From positions 496,001 to 560,000 of the forward strand of contig JAHNUO010000017.1 in the NCBI GenBank assembly GCA_019787685.1: a DNA stretch of 64,000 nt, read 5' to 3'. Of this stretch, positions 24,258-36,200 are shown piece by piece; position 1 is the stretch's first letter; every line of letters begins with the position of its first letter. The position numbers and the translations under genes were made by a program. This DNA comes from Chiua virens (Eukaryota; Basidiomycota; Agaricomycetes; Boletales; Boletaceae). Below the pieces are notes generated by a model. That model was not told the DNA's origin. It worked only from the letters and a program-made list of their open reading frames with translations, and did no database searches.

Positions 24258-25707
24258 TCATGAACTGGGTGCAACAAACATGTTCGTGTTCGGCGACAAC
24301 GCCCACTTGACCGTCTGCGTGTCATTCCACCCAGTCCCATTATAATATGGTGTCTCGCTCAGGATGTAGTCTGTCGCAAACGATCCTGCAGCCCAGCCAA
24401 GGTACCCGAGGATCACTAGCGTACATCGCCATCGTCAACGCACGGAAACATACAGGAGAAAGGGTTCAACTGACCATCCGAATTGGCAGCTTGGTAGCTG
24501 ACTTGTTGTGAAAGGTACCCAACACAAGAGAAGACGTTCCCGCCACCCGTTTCCGTGTTCAGCGCCTGCCGGCCATTCTCGCGAAGCCAGGTGGAAAGCG
24601 GGAACCATGAGCTCTCAATATTGTTTGTCACACAATCCATGTGGGTCCCACTGTGCCACAATAGCTTTAACGACGACCGAAGACGGATGTTCGAAATGGT
24701 ACTCACGAGTTGTCATAGTCGAGGTACTTGTGAACGTCCATCACGAGGTTCGTGATGGTGCCATCAGGGTTCCTGACCAGGTTGAGTGCCTCAGCAGAAC
24801 CACCTGAAACAAAGGTCTCGGCAGATGTGTAGTTGTCACCAGGAAGAAGAATTATTTGCGAGGTGGCGCCCGTGGAACGGATGGCGGCTACTGCAGCCTG
24901 GACAGTTTCAGCCCAAGTCGGGATGCTCTGTCGACGTCAATTTAAATATTCATCGTTGTGAATCGTCATGAACTTACAGGAAGGTCGTGGGGCTCGTTCA
25001 TACTGCGCCTCGTCAGACTACTAAAGTGAGCATTGGTTCTGACAACTTACACCCCAAAGATCACCCGCGACTCGTACTTCCAGTAATTTGCAATATTATA
25101 CCAGAGGTCAGCAAACACCTCGTTGCTGGGGCCACCTTGTCCGATGATCTGGGGGAGCGTTTCAGATCAATGTCAATGTCATAGTGACTCGCTACGAAGC
25201 CGAAAAAGCCACCTCGTCATTGAACCGCGCGTAGTTGTGGATATCGATTTCGCAATAAGCACCCGTGCTCAAACATGCATCAACAAGCATGTTGTAGTTG
25301 GCGAACTGGGTCTGGTTGAGTGTCCCCGTCATCTGGTTGTATGTCAGATACTGCCACCCGACGGGCAGACGGAACACGTTGTAACCGTCGTTCTCGACAA
25401 AGTGTTGCATCTGACCGAGGCCGTCGGCACCTACAAGCTCGAATCGTGAATCATCATCGACGCGGCAGACAAATGATCGTCTTACACCCAAGTTGTGTGA
25501 GGGGTGGGCAGGACTGGCTGATGTTGCAATAGCCGTCCGTGGTGCATCCGAAATCTATGGGGGTCATTAGACGGTATCTGACTCGAGTATAACACGTAGC
25601 GTACCAAAGCCTGCAATGTTTACACCGGCGAACCTCAAATAGGGAAAAGTCTGCGCGCTGACGGTAGCGACGACAAGGCCGAGGACAGAGAGCGACTTGA
25701 AAGCCAT
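24258..25707 (-). CDS. secreted endo-beta-1,4-glucanase, GH5 subfamily 5
   Basis: Hydrolyses internal beta-1,4 bonds of cellulose outside the cell. Eight exons (25707-25605, 25554-25486, 25430-25213, 25148-25051, 25002-24978, 24927-24707, 24650-24475, 24415-24258) give 355 aa. Residues 1-18 form a signal peptide ending VSA, with the mature protein probably starting QTFPY. GH5 landmarks are RFAGVNIAGFDFG near the start, RLPVGWQ, IDIHNYAR, the acid/base Glu166 in MNEPHD and the nucleophile Glu278 in NTETGGG. The segment YLGWAAGSF closes the barrel. No cellulose-binding module is present, so this is a catalytic-domain-only enzyme. The intron 3 donor (GTGGCT) is non-consensus but keeps the phase. 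Confidence 0.92.
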
Positions 25708-26770
25708 CTGATGTGCGACGAGCGAGACGAGGGGTGGGATGAAACGTCGAACAGTGCTTTATGTAACTCCTCGCCCTGTGTGCATTGTCGTAAAAATAAC
25801 AACTGGAAAACGATCTAGGAGGCTAATTCGTAGTTCCACAAAGTGCCGTCCCAAAATTAGCCAGTGACTCACGCATGCTTGAAACATACCGAAATATGGT
25901 CGGGATTGTCAGCGTGGACCTATTCACCGTCAGCATTCCCTTGGAATACGCACCGTGATTGGAGTATTGTCGGCGAAAGAACGGAGCACCGCTCAATAGA
26001 AAGAACAGCAGGTGTGACGAAAGGCATGTGAAACAAAAGGGCATATCTCGTACATTCCTCGGAAACTCTCAGAATGTACGATGGCGGCCCAGCCACAAAT
26101 TTCCCCGTGGGGGAATACATTCCATGAACGGCGTAGGGGCCCGGGAGTCTCGCCTGATTTCAGTTGGACTTTATTGGCTCTTGTAGAAAAATCTCTACCT
26201 ACCATCGAGAATGGCATACGTTGATCCGAAGAAAGGGCGCAGCTTGGTAATTCATGGGAGGAAAGAGTGGGTGGTTCAAGTAAGGGTATGGACGAAGGCT
26301 GCCAAAGATGGAAAGTTAAGAGATTTAGAAGCCAGAACTGTATCCCAACACTAGGTGGTACTCGTACCGTGTCATGGTAACCCGTATTGATGCTTCAGAT
26401 GAAGAGACATCATCCGCATGATACAGTATCGAACGTGCTGAACACGGAAAGCAAATCAGAAAACACCGTGACGGGCGATACTACGGACGATCGAATGTCC
26501 ACCTCTGTAATTGTGGCAAGGTTCACCGCGGACTGTAAACCGGAAAGGCGTTTGTTTGCATCGCCCGTCCGCGTAAACTGGCAGTGCTGCACTTTCGATA
26601 TCACTTGTTCCCTTCATTTTCCCAATCGCCATCCGTCAATCCCTCCAAAAGTGACTGCAGACCGTCATCACCCTGACCTCCCTCCCCGCGTCTCGACTCT
26701 CGATGGAAATAGTACACGGCAGGGACGGCCACGACCACGCTTCACCCTCTATCCACCTCCCTAGTCTAAG
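25708..26770. other. intergenic region
   Basis: Upstream region of the endoglucanase gene and of the cyclin relic. I see no coding segment with recognisable features, no repeat and no RNA gene. Confidence 0.4.
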
Positions 26771-26781
26771 AGTCCTTTATC

Positions 26782-27657
26782 GTGCAGCTCATCATAAAAT
26801 CCAACGTGCAGGTACCCACCTTGCTCACCACCCTCATCTACCTCCGTCGTCTACGCTCAGGGTTTTCCGCGATGGCCAAGGGTAGTCCCGCTTATTGTCC
26901 TTTGTTTAGCCTGATACCACTTTTTACAGGCATGCTTTGCACCCGACACCAGGTCTCTTTGGCGACACTCATTGTGGCTGCAAAATATCTCAACGATTCG
27001 TCTCCCAAAAATAAGCACTGGGCTGCTTACGCATTTCTTTTCGATCCCTCCGAGGTAAATCTCATGGAAAACCAGCTTCTCTTTCTGCTCGATTAAGACC
27101 TTCCAATTCGACGAGGACGAGGCCCTCAAGCACTTGGCACTATTCATCGCTAACAGGCAGAGCGATCCTGTTAAGAAACAAGGGCTGCTGCCGTCGAAAG
27201 GGTCACGGTTGCCAAGGCTGGCATAGCCAGAGCGCAGGCACAGTAGCCCCCGACTCCTCTCCCTCTGCACGATGCTCCTCCGCGCCCGGAAGCCACGACG
27301 AGTTCCTCCATCATGTCGACAGTCCGTGGTTTGGCGAAACGAATATCGAATAGCCGTCTAAGTGTACTCCGCCATGCTGCGAATCGACAGTTCCTGCAGC
27401 CCATGGCCCCGTCCCCGTTGTCAAGCAGTAACGGCTCCGACACTTCGGGCGCGACTAATTCCGAGATGGATGCGTTGACCAGCCCGAAGGACGAATGCGA
27501 CAACAAGAAGGTACTGTCCAGGAAACGGGTCCGTGCTTGGCTCTCTTCTGCCTCAGATTCGCCGCGAAGGAAGAAAAGTCTCCGACACATCATTGATCAA
27601 TTCTGCGACGACCATCAAGGCGATAGGACATTCCTCCCTGGTTCGAGAGAACTCTAG
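26782..27657 (+). pseudogene. PHO80/PCL-type cyclin, disrupted
   Basis: The cyclin core is clear: after a 48-nt intron (from about 26882) the frame reads LATLIVAAKYLNDSSPKNKHW, then a run ending LLFLLD. The next codon, expected Tyr in the family motif LLFLLDYDL, is TAA (27094-27096). An extra C at about 27103 shifts the frame, a further shift follows near 27180, and a TAG lies at 27244. Beyond these the C-terminal part stays readable to TAG at 27657, including a basic segment and a serine-rich linker. These cyclins activate a PHO85-type kinase. The N-terminal exon is not evident. At least three independent lesions make this a pseudogene. Confidence 0.7.
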
Positions 27658-28009
27658 TCCTATACCCGAGACGTGCTCTGTCAGGGTCGTACATGTCATG
27701 GCCGCGCGTGAACTCGTACGTCTATGGGTCGTCGATTGGCCTGCAGAACAGAGGCGATGATCAGCTCTATGTATGTCGGAGTTTCAGCTGCATTTCAAAC
27801 ACGACTGGTGCACGCTGCACGGTGAGTACTTGATCAAGTGAGCAGTTTCAATTGAAGTGACGCGCATACTTATATATACTGTCATCGACGACCGCGATTG
27901 ATTCTACGTCCATATATTTCCTCTCCATGCTATGTGCCATCTAATGTTACATGTGTACACTGTCTAACATTCGAATCTATCACCATGCCTTGGCCCACCT
28001 GGATCGTAT
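27658..28009. other. intergenic region
   Basis: No gene seen. A TATATATA-like stretch occurs near 27870, upstream of the frame at 28010. Confidence 0.4.
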
Positions 28010-28528
28010 ATGCGTTCGCCAGTACCCTTGGTGGTTTGGACAATACCACCCACGATGCGTCTATGGCGCCTATACCTCAGCTCTGACCTACCTCCTGCCT
28101 CGGAGGGATTCGTGGTCATGCTACAGTATCCCCCCGGGACACCCCGCGAGTTGTACATCGACTTCGTCGTCACTGCCACCCGCCACATAGATCTCGAAAT
28201 CAAACCACCCCCACGCATCCATCAGCCGACCAGACGAGAGGAGGCAGATTTACAGATGCGGGACCGTGTTGGAGAACTCGCAGCAGCCCTACAGATACCC
28301 AAGCTGTACGGCATCAGCGCACTGGACATGTAACTCGCACTCTACCGCTGTGAAGCCACTGCGACAACAGAAGTTCTGGAACCCCCACCCATCGCACGAG
28401 ATCCTTCTCTCGTAAACGATACTGCACCTGTGGAACGGTGGTGCGTAGATTTGTTGTCAGATGACGGATACAATCTTCTGGTCCGGCTAGCGATGCAGAT
28501 TAAGGATATGGCACGCGAACTTGAATGA
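28010..28528 (+). pseudogene. unnamed fungal family member with an in-frame stop
   Basis: A 107-codon frame ends at TAA (28331-28333), but the same frame continues at once with a sequence homologous to the fragment at 18866-19123, through RW-VDLLSDDGYNLLVRLA to a helix ending IKDMARELE and TGA at 28526-28528. The split point corresponds to the middle of a strand in the paralogue, so the TAA is probably a nonsense mutation rather than a true end. Total length would be about 172 codons. I do not recognise the function. Confidence 0.5.
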
Positions 28529-29412
28529 GTTCAAGGCAATAGTCTTAGATTTCCTGTTCCTGATTTCTGCGTTGTGACATTATTTTTGGTCGTCGAACGT
28601 TGACATTGGACAATTGGGTTCCGCACTGACAGGATTGTGATTCGCGGCTCGACGTATCCCAACTCCAACTGCAGATCACTGCGGCGATAAGTCAAGTTTT
28701 TGGGGCAGTAGCAGATATCACAGTTGTGGTTGCGGCAATGTGTTATTCGCTACGCCGTTTCAGAGCGGTCCTCACAGTGGGTGGTTCAAACGTTCATACT
28801 CGGATTCTTCCCTCTCGGTTGTACAACTCATTTTTTTCCCTCGTTCGTCTCATAGTCCCGACTCGGACGGGTTTTCGCGACTCGTTGTCACCCGTCGACT
28901 GCTCGTCGGTCGGGGTTTAACATTCACGTACGTGTCCTCTTGGTCTTGATGCAGACAGTGTTATGTTATCGGTACCGGCGCAACTCGCGCCAAGTCTCCG
29001 ACTCCTGAGAAGAATAAAACAACACAAGACAACAAGGAGTATCACACGTATTTTTTTAGTGATTTGATGCCAAGAATGGTGTGATCTCAACGTCATTCAT
29101 TGTTGACGTGGTTTTCGTTACGTAGTAGAACGAATACACGCAAGCATCCACCGGGTCATCAAGGTCTCAGGTCGGTCTTCTCTTCAAGTTCTCACTGAGG
29201 TACGAAATGCGTAGGACCGGTGGCTATCCACCCTCGCACTTGCAGACGGACAACGACATTGACAGGGAGAGCTTGTCGACAACGTGCGAGCTCGGTGTGC
29301 GCACTGTGTTTATATCAGAAGCATCGCCATGGTTTTGGAATTAAGTATCGTTGTTTTTGTCCCTAAACCGTGACGCGTTGATGGATTATTCGAGCTTTGG
29401 ATCATCGACTCG
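28529..29412. other. intergenic region
   Basis: No coding feature, repeat or RNA gene that I can support. Confidence 0.4.
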
Positions 29413-29515
29413 CATTTGCGACCTCTGCCAGATATAATAATGGCCTGGAATCACATTTCAATTCTCTTATTCGTTGTGTCAACGTCATATCAGATCAATG
29501 TTCCACATGATGACC
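29413..29515 (+). repeat. ~100-bp direct repeat, left copy
   Basis: Matches 36098-36200 with only a few substitutions, starting TTGCGACCTCTGCCAGATAT and ending near TCAGATCAATGTTCCACAT. Both copies are in the same orientation and bracket a 6.6-kb block holding the intact GTPase gene and the dead TPS2 copy. Confidence 0.85.
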
Positions 29516-29587
29516 ATAACAATACTGCTCGTATACTATAAAGCATGGCAAACCCTCAATGAAACAATGTGTCGTGTACACCTGACC

Positions 29588-32254
29588 TCACTCATTGCTA
29601 GAAACACCCACTTCCTGCCTCAATTTCGCCATCTCCTGTTCTGACAAGCTGTAACGCGATATCAATGTCTCTATCTCTTTCAACGCCTGATCTTGCCCTC
29701 CAGAACGAATGGCCCGCGTCTTGTCAAACCCTTTAATGGAGTCATGTACCTGCTCCATTTTGTCCTTGCAGAAGTCGATAGCACGTTCGACAGTATGGCG
29801 TATCACTGGGCCATCCGGGGCTAGTACGAAGATGACCTGCATGACACAAATCAGGTCCACAATATAGCACATGAAAATCTCGACGCCTTTTCCGCTGAAA
29901 ACGACGCATGACTACTCCGCTACCAAGTGGAGGAGGTAGTGGCACGTACGCCTCTGTGTTTAAATCATACGGTATGCGTAACATTTCAGTCACGACGTCT
30001 GCGAACTCGTGTGCCACAGCCGATAAGAAGTTCGGCTCATCCATTTTCTTCGTTGGGGCCCTTCTGTAAGCCGATTTGTGGTCAAAGCGCTACTTCAAAG
30101 GACACTTTGGAGTGTTGGGACCAGATTCGTGACTCACATAATTGGCTGGGAAAGGTCAGTGGGAATCAAAGTTTTGATGAGCTTGTCATCCAACAAGCAC
30201 TGAAATATGTTTGAGATATAGTAGTAGGTGATCCAAGGAGAAGAAGCATACATGATCCAAGTCAATGAAGTTCCAGACAGTAACGATATCCTTGCGGATG
30301 ACTTCCAGGCATTCTCTCAACGTGTGGCCGCGAAAGACAGCACTCTTCAGGAGGCTGTTCCAGTACCCTATAACCCATAACTGTCAGAAGTCGAATGGCC
30401 TTCTGTGTGCTGAACGCACTCTGCTTTCCGACACTGCAAGTTGAACACGTCAAGTGAGTGGACTAGGATAGGGATGCCAGCGAGACGCTTACGCTATCGA
30501 CATTTCAATTTTCTCTCTGATATCGACTCGCTGAGCAATAGATGCCATAGCGCGCGGCGCTTCGTGGATGGCACATGTGGCCATTTTCTCTTGCGTAACC
30601 ACCATAAGCTTGGAAATCAGTATATAATATCCTTGTATAGCTGCAGCACCATCAGACACACATCACCAATGGTCCTAGTTCGCTCTGACTCACCAGAAAC
30701 AGCAACACATGTAATATCGCGCCCCGTAGCATTGCGCAGAGGCGTGATGCAATCATCCTCTAAGTGTCTTGACCTGCGGGATTGCAAAGGTTCCTTGTCC
30801 TGTGTTTCGAGATCTAGCCGTATATCGAGCAGGTCCACTTTGGTGAGTACAACAATGAGAGGAACTATAGAACATACGTAAGCTCCACAATTGTACGGAG
30901 TAGTAGAATACGCACCGTTACCGATGATATCACGTTGATTTTTTAAGAACTGCTCCACGCCTCGCTCGGCGAGGCGTCCACCAGCGTAGGGTATCTCCAC
31001 GCAGAGCCTGGTTCTTACATGTCAGTCAGACCAATTGCTGCAGTGGGCCTTCTTACCAAATCGCGTGGAGTTGGTCCTCGAGTCGAGGCATGACCTGTCT
31101 TCGTTTAACAAAATCCTTGACTAGTCTCATCTTTCCTTCGTCGCCAGCCTCAAAGCCAAGGCTGTCGTGTACCGCAAATCGCTCGTTCGTCTGGGAAATA
31201 AATTCCCGATCGATTTCAGCACTACCTCGAGCGGTTTCCGACGGGTGCTTGAAAGAGTGATTGGGTCGAAGATATATGGTATTCTGTGCTCGAGTCACTC
31301 ACCACATCATTGACTCCGAACATTCTTCGAATCAACGTAGATTTACCTACGCCGGACTAGAAAGTGATGAATTTATGTCAGTTTGTCTCCATATCCGAAT
31401 TGGAAATCATTACATTTCCGATGATCAAGACTCGGAATCTAGAGGCAGGTCTTAACATGGAAGTTACGTATTATAAGCACGAACTTACTTTGCACATGTA
31501 CGTATCAGCTCAACTGTCGTCGGGACTAATTTTCCGGGCACTGGAGGGATGGAGTCAGACGTTCGAGTGTCCGGGCCAGACATTTGAGAGACAGAGTCAA
31601 ACGTTTGAGGGTCGAGGCCAGGCGTTTCGGAAACAGAGTCAGACGTTTGAAGGTCGGGGCCGGATGTTCGAGAGACAGAGTCAGATATTTGAGGGCTGGG
31701 GCCAGGCATTTGAAGGTCGGGGCCAGGCATTGGAAGGACGGACGGACAGTTAGCAACCACAACCTCCACGTTTCTTATCGTTTTACGATACGCTGTCGGT
31801 CAAGGTGAGATCACAGGCCACGCAAAAGGCCACCAAAGTAACCAACTTTTAATTCCCTTTTCTTCACGCATGCATTCAATATCTCGTAGATCGATGTCAA
31901 CAACCACGTCATACCGCTTCCGGTATCGCGAACTACAGCGAGCTGATACGGAAATGAGATCGTCGGATGTAACAACTCTAAGGCGTGGTCAGTCTCCTAT
32001 GCGCAACGTACCCAACAAGACTTACAAAAGAGGCATCAATTTCTCTTGGTATGTGTCGCCCGCACGTAGGGTGGTCTCGATATCCTTTAGTGGCCCCTCG
32101 TTTCTGGTGCCGAGTTTGATGGATTCAACCCTCTTGCGAGATCCGCTTGCAAGGCTGATATCAATGGCTAGCGGGAATGAGTTGAATGGGAATGTCTACT
32201 CAATGGAAGTGTCTTACTTGCGATGGAGAATGAAGAGGAATGAGCGCTAGACAT
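29588..32254 (-). CDS. multi-exon P-loop GTPase with C2-like N-terminal region
   Basis: Fifteen exons in consistent phase give 635 aa: 32254-32218, 32167-32026, 31977-31847, 31792-31489, 31438-31414, 31356-31303, 31247-31057, 31007-30916, 30864-30694, 30640-30493, 30433-30420, 30367-30252, 30199-30138, 30063-29950 and 29894-29588. Residues ~1-140 form a beta-rich, possibly C2-like region. A repetitive Gly/Pro/Asp/Ser linker follows, then the G domain: SGVGKST (214-220), DSLGFE (259-264) and TKVD (333-336). The P-loop Lys218 is present, unlike the two broken relatives at 6-8.5 kb. A hydrophobic segment near residues 545-560 may contact membrane. This is a widespread but uncharacterised Agaricomycete G-domain family; its role is unknown. 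No ATG opens exon 4, which supports the spliced start. Confidence 0.75.
31545..31740 (-). repeat. 45-bp tandem repeat coding the GTPase linker
   Basis: About four degenerate 45-bp units encode a 15-residue repeat of the form SGPDLQTSDSVSET. Units differ by point changes and keep frame. The repeat lies in exon 4 between the N-terminal region and the G domain. Confidence 0.75.
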
Positions 32255-32464
32255 TGTTAGTGCAGATGTGGTGGTGGTGGAAGCGCAAAGACGGAGTGAG
32301 GAACTAAACCCGCAGTCCAAGATATGTTCGGTACACGCGGCATATGTGTGGCGTGCTGTTGCGTCTCTACCGAAACTCTATACAAGCGCTGGCATCACGT
32401 GCCAGGCGTCCCAGATCAACGGGATTTAATTGGGATGATAGCCGTAACCAGACGTCTAGGTCTA

Positions 32465-32643
32465 CACGCGATCCCGACTTCCCAGTACATGCCATGTGCG
32501 AGGTGTTCCCACCCACCCTCGCAGCTTATGCATACCCGGCAGCTCAGGCTCCTGTCCTGGGCTGGTGAGCGCTCCGCGCCCTCACCCAACCCTCGCTCAC
32601 CTTCTCCCACTCCTCACAGCTCAAAGAGCGATGTCCAAAGACG
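32465..32643 (+). repeat. dispersed GC-rich repeat, copy 2
   Basis: Matches the reverse complement of about 5160-5335. It ends just before the dead TPS2 copy begins (about 32665), so it may mark that insertion breakpoint. Confidence 0.6.
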
Positions 32644-32664
32644 AGTTCACATTAGGCAGACAGG

Positions 32665-35600
32665 GATTCTGTGCGTTGATCCCCCTTATGGGTGCTCATG
32701 CGAACCCTGCTTGGTGATTGCTTGATTCCATTTGATCTCTTGATCTTTGCGATCACACAATCAAGACTACGACACTATGTTCGACCTCGTCAAGTGCGCT
32801 ACCGATATGCATGTCAATCTTGTGGAGAGGCATCATTGACGTCATTCCCTTCGTTCTCTTGTTTCCTTACATGACATGCTGGCACCAACTTGTGAAACTC
32901 GAAGCACTTTGGCCATTGTTCCATTACCTGCTCTGGCAGGACGTTGCCACAGAGTATGCGTCGGCGGATGTACACTGGGCACATTACACACAGGTACGCT
33001 GAGCTTTGCTGCCACATCACCAACGTTGATTCTCATTTCGGCACAAAAGGCACAGCAAGTCTTCGCGGAGCGCATCGCGTCCATACTTAAGCCAGGTGAT
33101 CTTATTTGGGTGCATGACTACCACCTCCTTCTCGTACCGAAGTTATTGCGGGGGACAGTGGGTGAAAGGGGTACTGACGTGTGCGTCCACTCCCATGCCG
33201 TCTATAAACTCATTCTGATCAGAGTGCTTCCTCCACAGAATCATCGGATTGTTCGTTCACACACCGTTCCCGAGTTCAGAGGTATTCAGATGCTTGCCGC
33301 GTAAGTTGGAGTTGCCAACTTGTTTATCCTTGCTAGATCTCATGAACAAGTCAGGTCGCAAGGAGATTCTCGATGGAATGCTCGCTGCCAACCTTGTTTG
33401 TTTCCAGACTTACTCGTCCGCCACTTCACATCCACTTGTGTGCGCGTCTGCGGATACGAGACGACCACCCGTTCTGTGCCGGACCCCACTCCTGCGAATA
33501 CGTCTTCCGCCCTGAACTCTGGCTCGCATATATCCTCCGCCCATCCGTCGTCTAACTCTCCTGAAAGCAAATATATAGGTATCGATGTACATGGACACAT
33601 TGTTGCTGTCTCTCACTGCCCGGTCGGCATCGATGATGAACGTGTAGCAAGGGACACATTGCGACCTGGTGTCCAACCCAAGTTGGAGGCTCTCCGGGCG
33701 TTGTATGCGGATAAGAAGATCATCGTGGGAAGAGACAAACTAGATGTTGTCAAGGAGAGGCAAGATTCGCCGTTCTCCGTGTCTGTCTATCCCTGGATTT
33801 GACATGCTAACGACTTCTAACACAGCTTCGTGCCTCTGAGAAACTCCTACATGATTACCCTGAATGGCAAGGCCAAGTGGTACTTATCCAGGTGATGTCG
33901 CCGTCGCTCACGGATTCACCCAAACTGGAACGTCAAGTCTCGGAATTGGTCGCACATATTAATGGAGAATATGGGAGCTTGGATTTTATACCCGTTCATC
34001 ATTAGTATGTCCTCGTTCTTTTTGGATGTATATACCCTCAACCTCATCTACATTTACCGCACTGCATCGAATGCTGACCCTTTGCACTTGCGTAGTCATC
34101 AATCAATTAAGAAGGACGAGTTTTACGCTCTTCTTTCAGTCGCAGATTTAGGGGTGATTATGCCACTGCGCGGTGGTACGAACACGACCTCGATGGTGTT
34201 TTTTATTGCCCAAGACCGCACGAAACGATCGCCCCTCGTCCTGAGTGAGCTCATTGGCATCAGTTAACACATGAGTCAAGCATTGCAAATTAACCCGTGG
34301 GATCTCGAAGTGTGTATTCTCGTATCGATGCAGCAATGTTTGATGTTTGATTGGCTTGTTCCAAAGGATGTTGCAGTAGTGATGAATGCTGGTCTTCTTA
34401 TGTCCTCGACCTCCAAGGAGGCCGGACACGCCGCGCTCCACCAAATCGTGACCACGCACACCTCACACACGTGGGCAGCGCTGCTCGTCGGGATGCTCTT
34501 GTCACAGATCAATGGCCAGACGAGCTCTCGTGGGACACCTTACCTCCCTAAAGGGCTGATTAAATCCAAGCATGACAGCGCAAGCAAGTGCCCATTCCTG
34601 TCCGATCATGATGTATGTATGCTCGTCCATTTGTTTTGATTCTGGTGTTGATGCGATAACGTTGGATTCTTAGGGTACGCCTATGCCTATCGTAAAGACG
34701 CCGTCTATAGCGCTTCCTTCGTTCGATGCGCTGAACGCCCTCACGATGTTGGTTGTTGATCCTCGCAACATTGTCTACATTGTCTCTGGTCGTGACCAGG
34801 CTTTCTTGGAAATGCACCTCTGACACATCAAGCATCTTGGTATGAGTGCCGAACATGGTTGATTCGTCTGTGCACCCTTTAACGGCAATGGAAAGACTAC
34901 CGCCACGGATGACGAAGATACCTGGGTCAACTTTACATCACAGCTGGATATGGGATGGATGGACGAGGTGGCGGAGATCTTTATGTATTATACGGAGAGG
35001 ACGACGGGAAGTCATATCGAGGTCGAGAAGAGTTCGATCACGTGGCATTATCGGTCGAGTGCCCCTTTTTTCCAGTCTTTCATGGACCGAACGTGTGCTC
35101 ATGGCTATCTCGTAGACTGTTTCAGTGCAGACAGTGTCAAGACTTGCTGGAGAACAACTTGGCGCACAAACGTCCCATCAAAATTCTGGCCGGGAAGATG
35201 AAGCTTGAAGTTCGCCCATTGGCTGTGAACGAGATCTGTTCCCTATCTGTCCGAGATCGTCCAACCTCGCTCAGATCTTCCTTTGCATGTATTCCAGATA
35301 TAGGGTGAGATCGTCAAGCGGATTTTGTACATGAACCCCGATGCGGAATTTATCTTCTGTGCGGGTGGTGACAAGGTGACGACGTCATGCGCTTGCTTCA
35401 TCGATGGTCCAATTCACGCGTTGTCGTCCATGTCCGCCCTCTTTCTGGACCGATGAAGACATGTTCCGAGCGCTGCACATCTTCCCACCCAACGCGACTG
35501 GCAAAGTCTACCTCGAACCCGTTGTCGGTTACCCCCGTCGACCACAATGGTGTTCCCCCGCCAGCGGTCGAATTGGCGATTGCGCACGACGCGATTTTCA

Positions 35601-36090
35601 CGACGGCCGTCGGAGCGAGTACGAAACAGACGCTGGCGGGTTGGTATGTGACGACGCCGGAAGAGGTAGTCAATCACATGCTGCATCTCGTTGGGGAGAC
35701 GAGTCGGGGTGGGACGTCTGCGTCTGGGCCTCGCGCCGGACACGAGGCTGCTGACAGTGGTCATAGCGTCGGGGATGGAGGGAAACCGAAGAGTTAATTG
35801 TGATGTCGAGGATGACGATATCCACTTTTCTCTTTCGTTTATCGTCTCCGTTGCTTGCCAATTGGGCTGTGTTCGCCGTTTGCGTTGATTATTTGTCATC
35901 ATAGAGGGTGTAGATATCTCGGCGATAGTTGCTATCTGTCACTGCAGGCGCGCTGTGCTGTGTCCAGGATTTACAGTGACGTGGTTGATGTAGAATGGAA
36001 ACTCGTCGTTTGGTACTACGGCCACGGCACGGGTGTTACCGAGCACTTGGGCTTGGAACAGAAAATTCATCCCTAAGGTAGCCTGAGGGA
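32665..36090 (+). pseudogene. inverted, 5'-truncated copy of TPS2
   Basis: Collinear with the reverse complement of about 22690-19225, from inside intron 1 of TPS2 to beyond its stop codon. The whole first exon (222 codons) is missing. Exons remain readable, including the GT20 blocks DLIWVHDYHLL and GLFVHTPFPSSEVF. Lesions include CAA to TAA at 34265-34267, GGA to TGA at 34821-34823 and 34860-34862, loss of the last 3' splice site (TAG to TGG, 35446-35448) and indels in the last exon. Introns are retained, so this is a DNA-level duplication rather than a retrocopy. It lacks a promoter and cannot encode an active enzyme. Confidence 0.9.
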
Positions 36091-36097
36091 CTGATGA

Positions 36098-36200
36098 TAT
36101 TGCGACCTCTGCCAGATATAATAATGGCCTGGAATCACATTTCAATTCTCTTATTCGTCGTGTGAATGCCATGTCAGATCAATGTTCCACATCATGAATA
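36098..36200 (+). repeat. ~100-bp direct repeat, right copy
   Basis: Second copy of the repeat at 29413-29515. It begins within 10 bases of the point where homology of the dead TPS2 copy to its parent ends. Confidence 0.85.

Noticed and set aside
29742..30044. minus-strand frame ending in an Arg/Lys-rich run as the true GTPase C-terminus
   Set aside because: Splicing at GTACGT (29949) to CAG (29895) gives a frame that keeps phase and continues through a hydrophobic segment to a stop at 29588.
31870..32250. 126-codon plus-strand open frame
   Set aside because: It is antisense to exons 1-3 of the minus-strand GTPase gene, whose splice sites and phases fit better.
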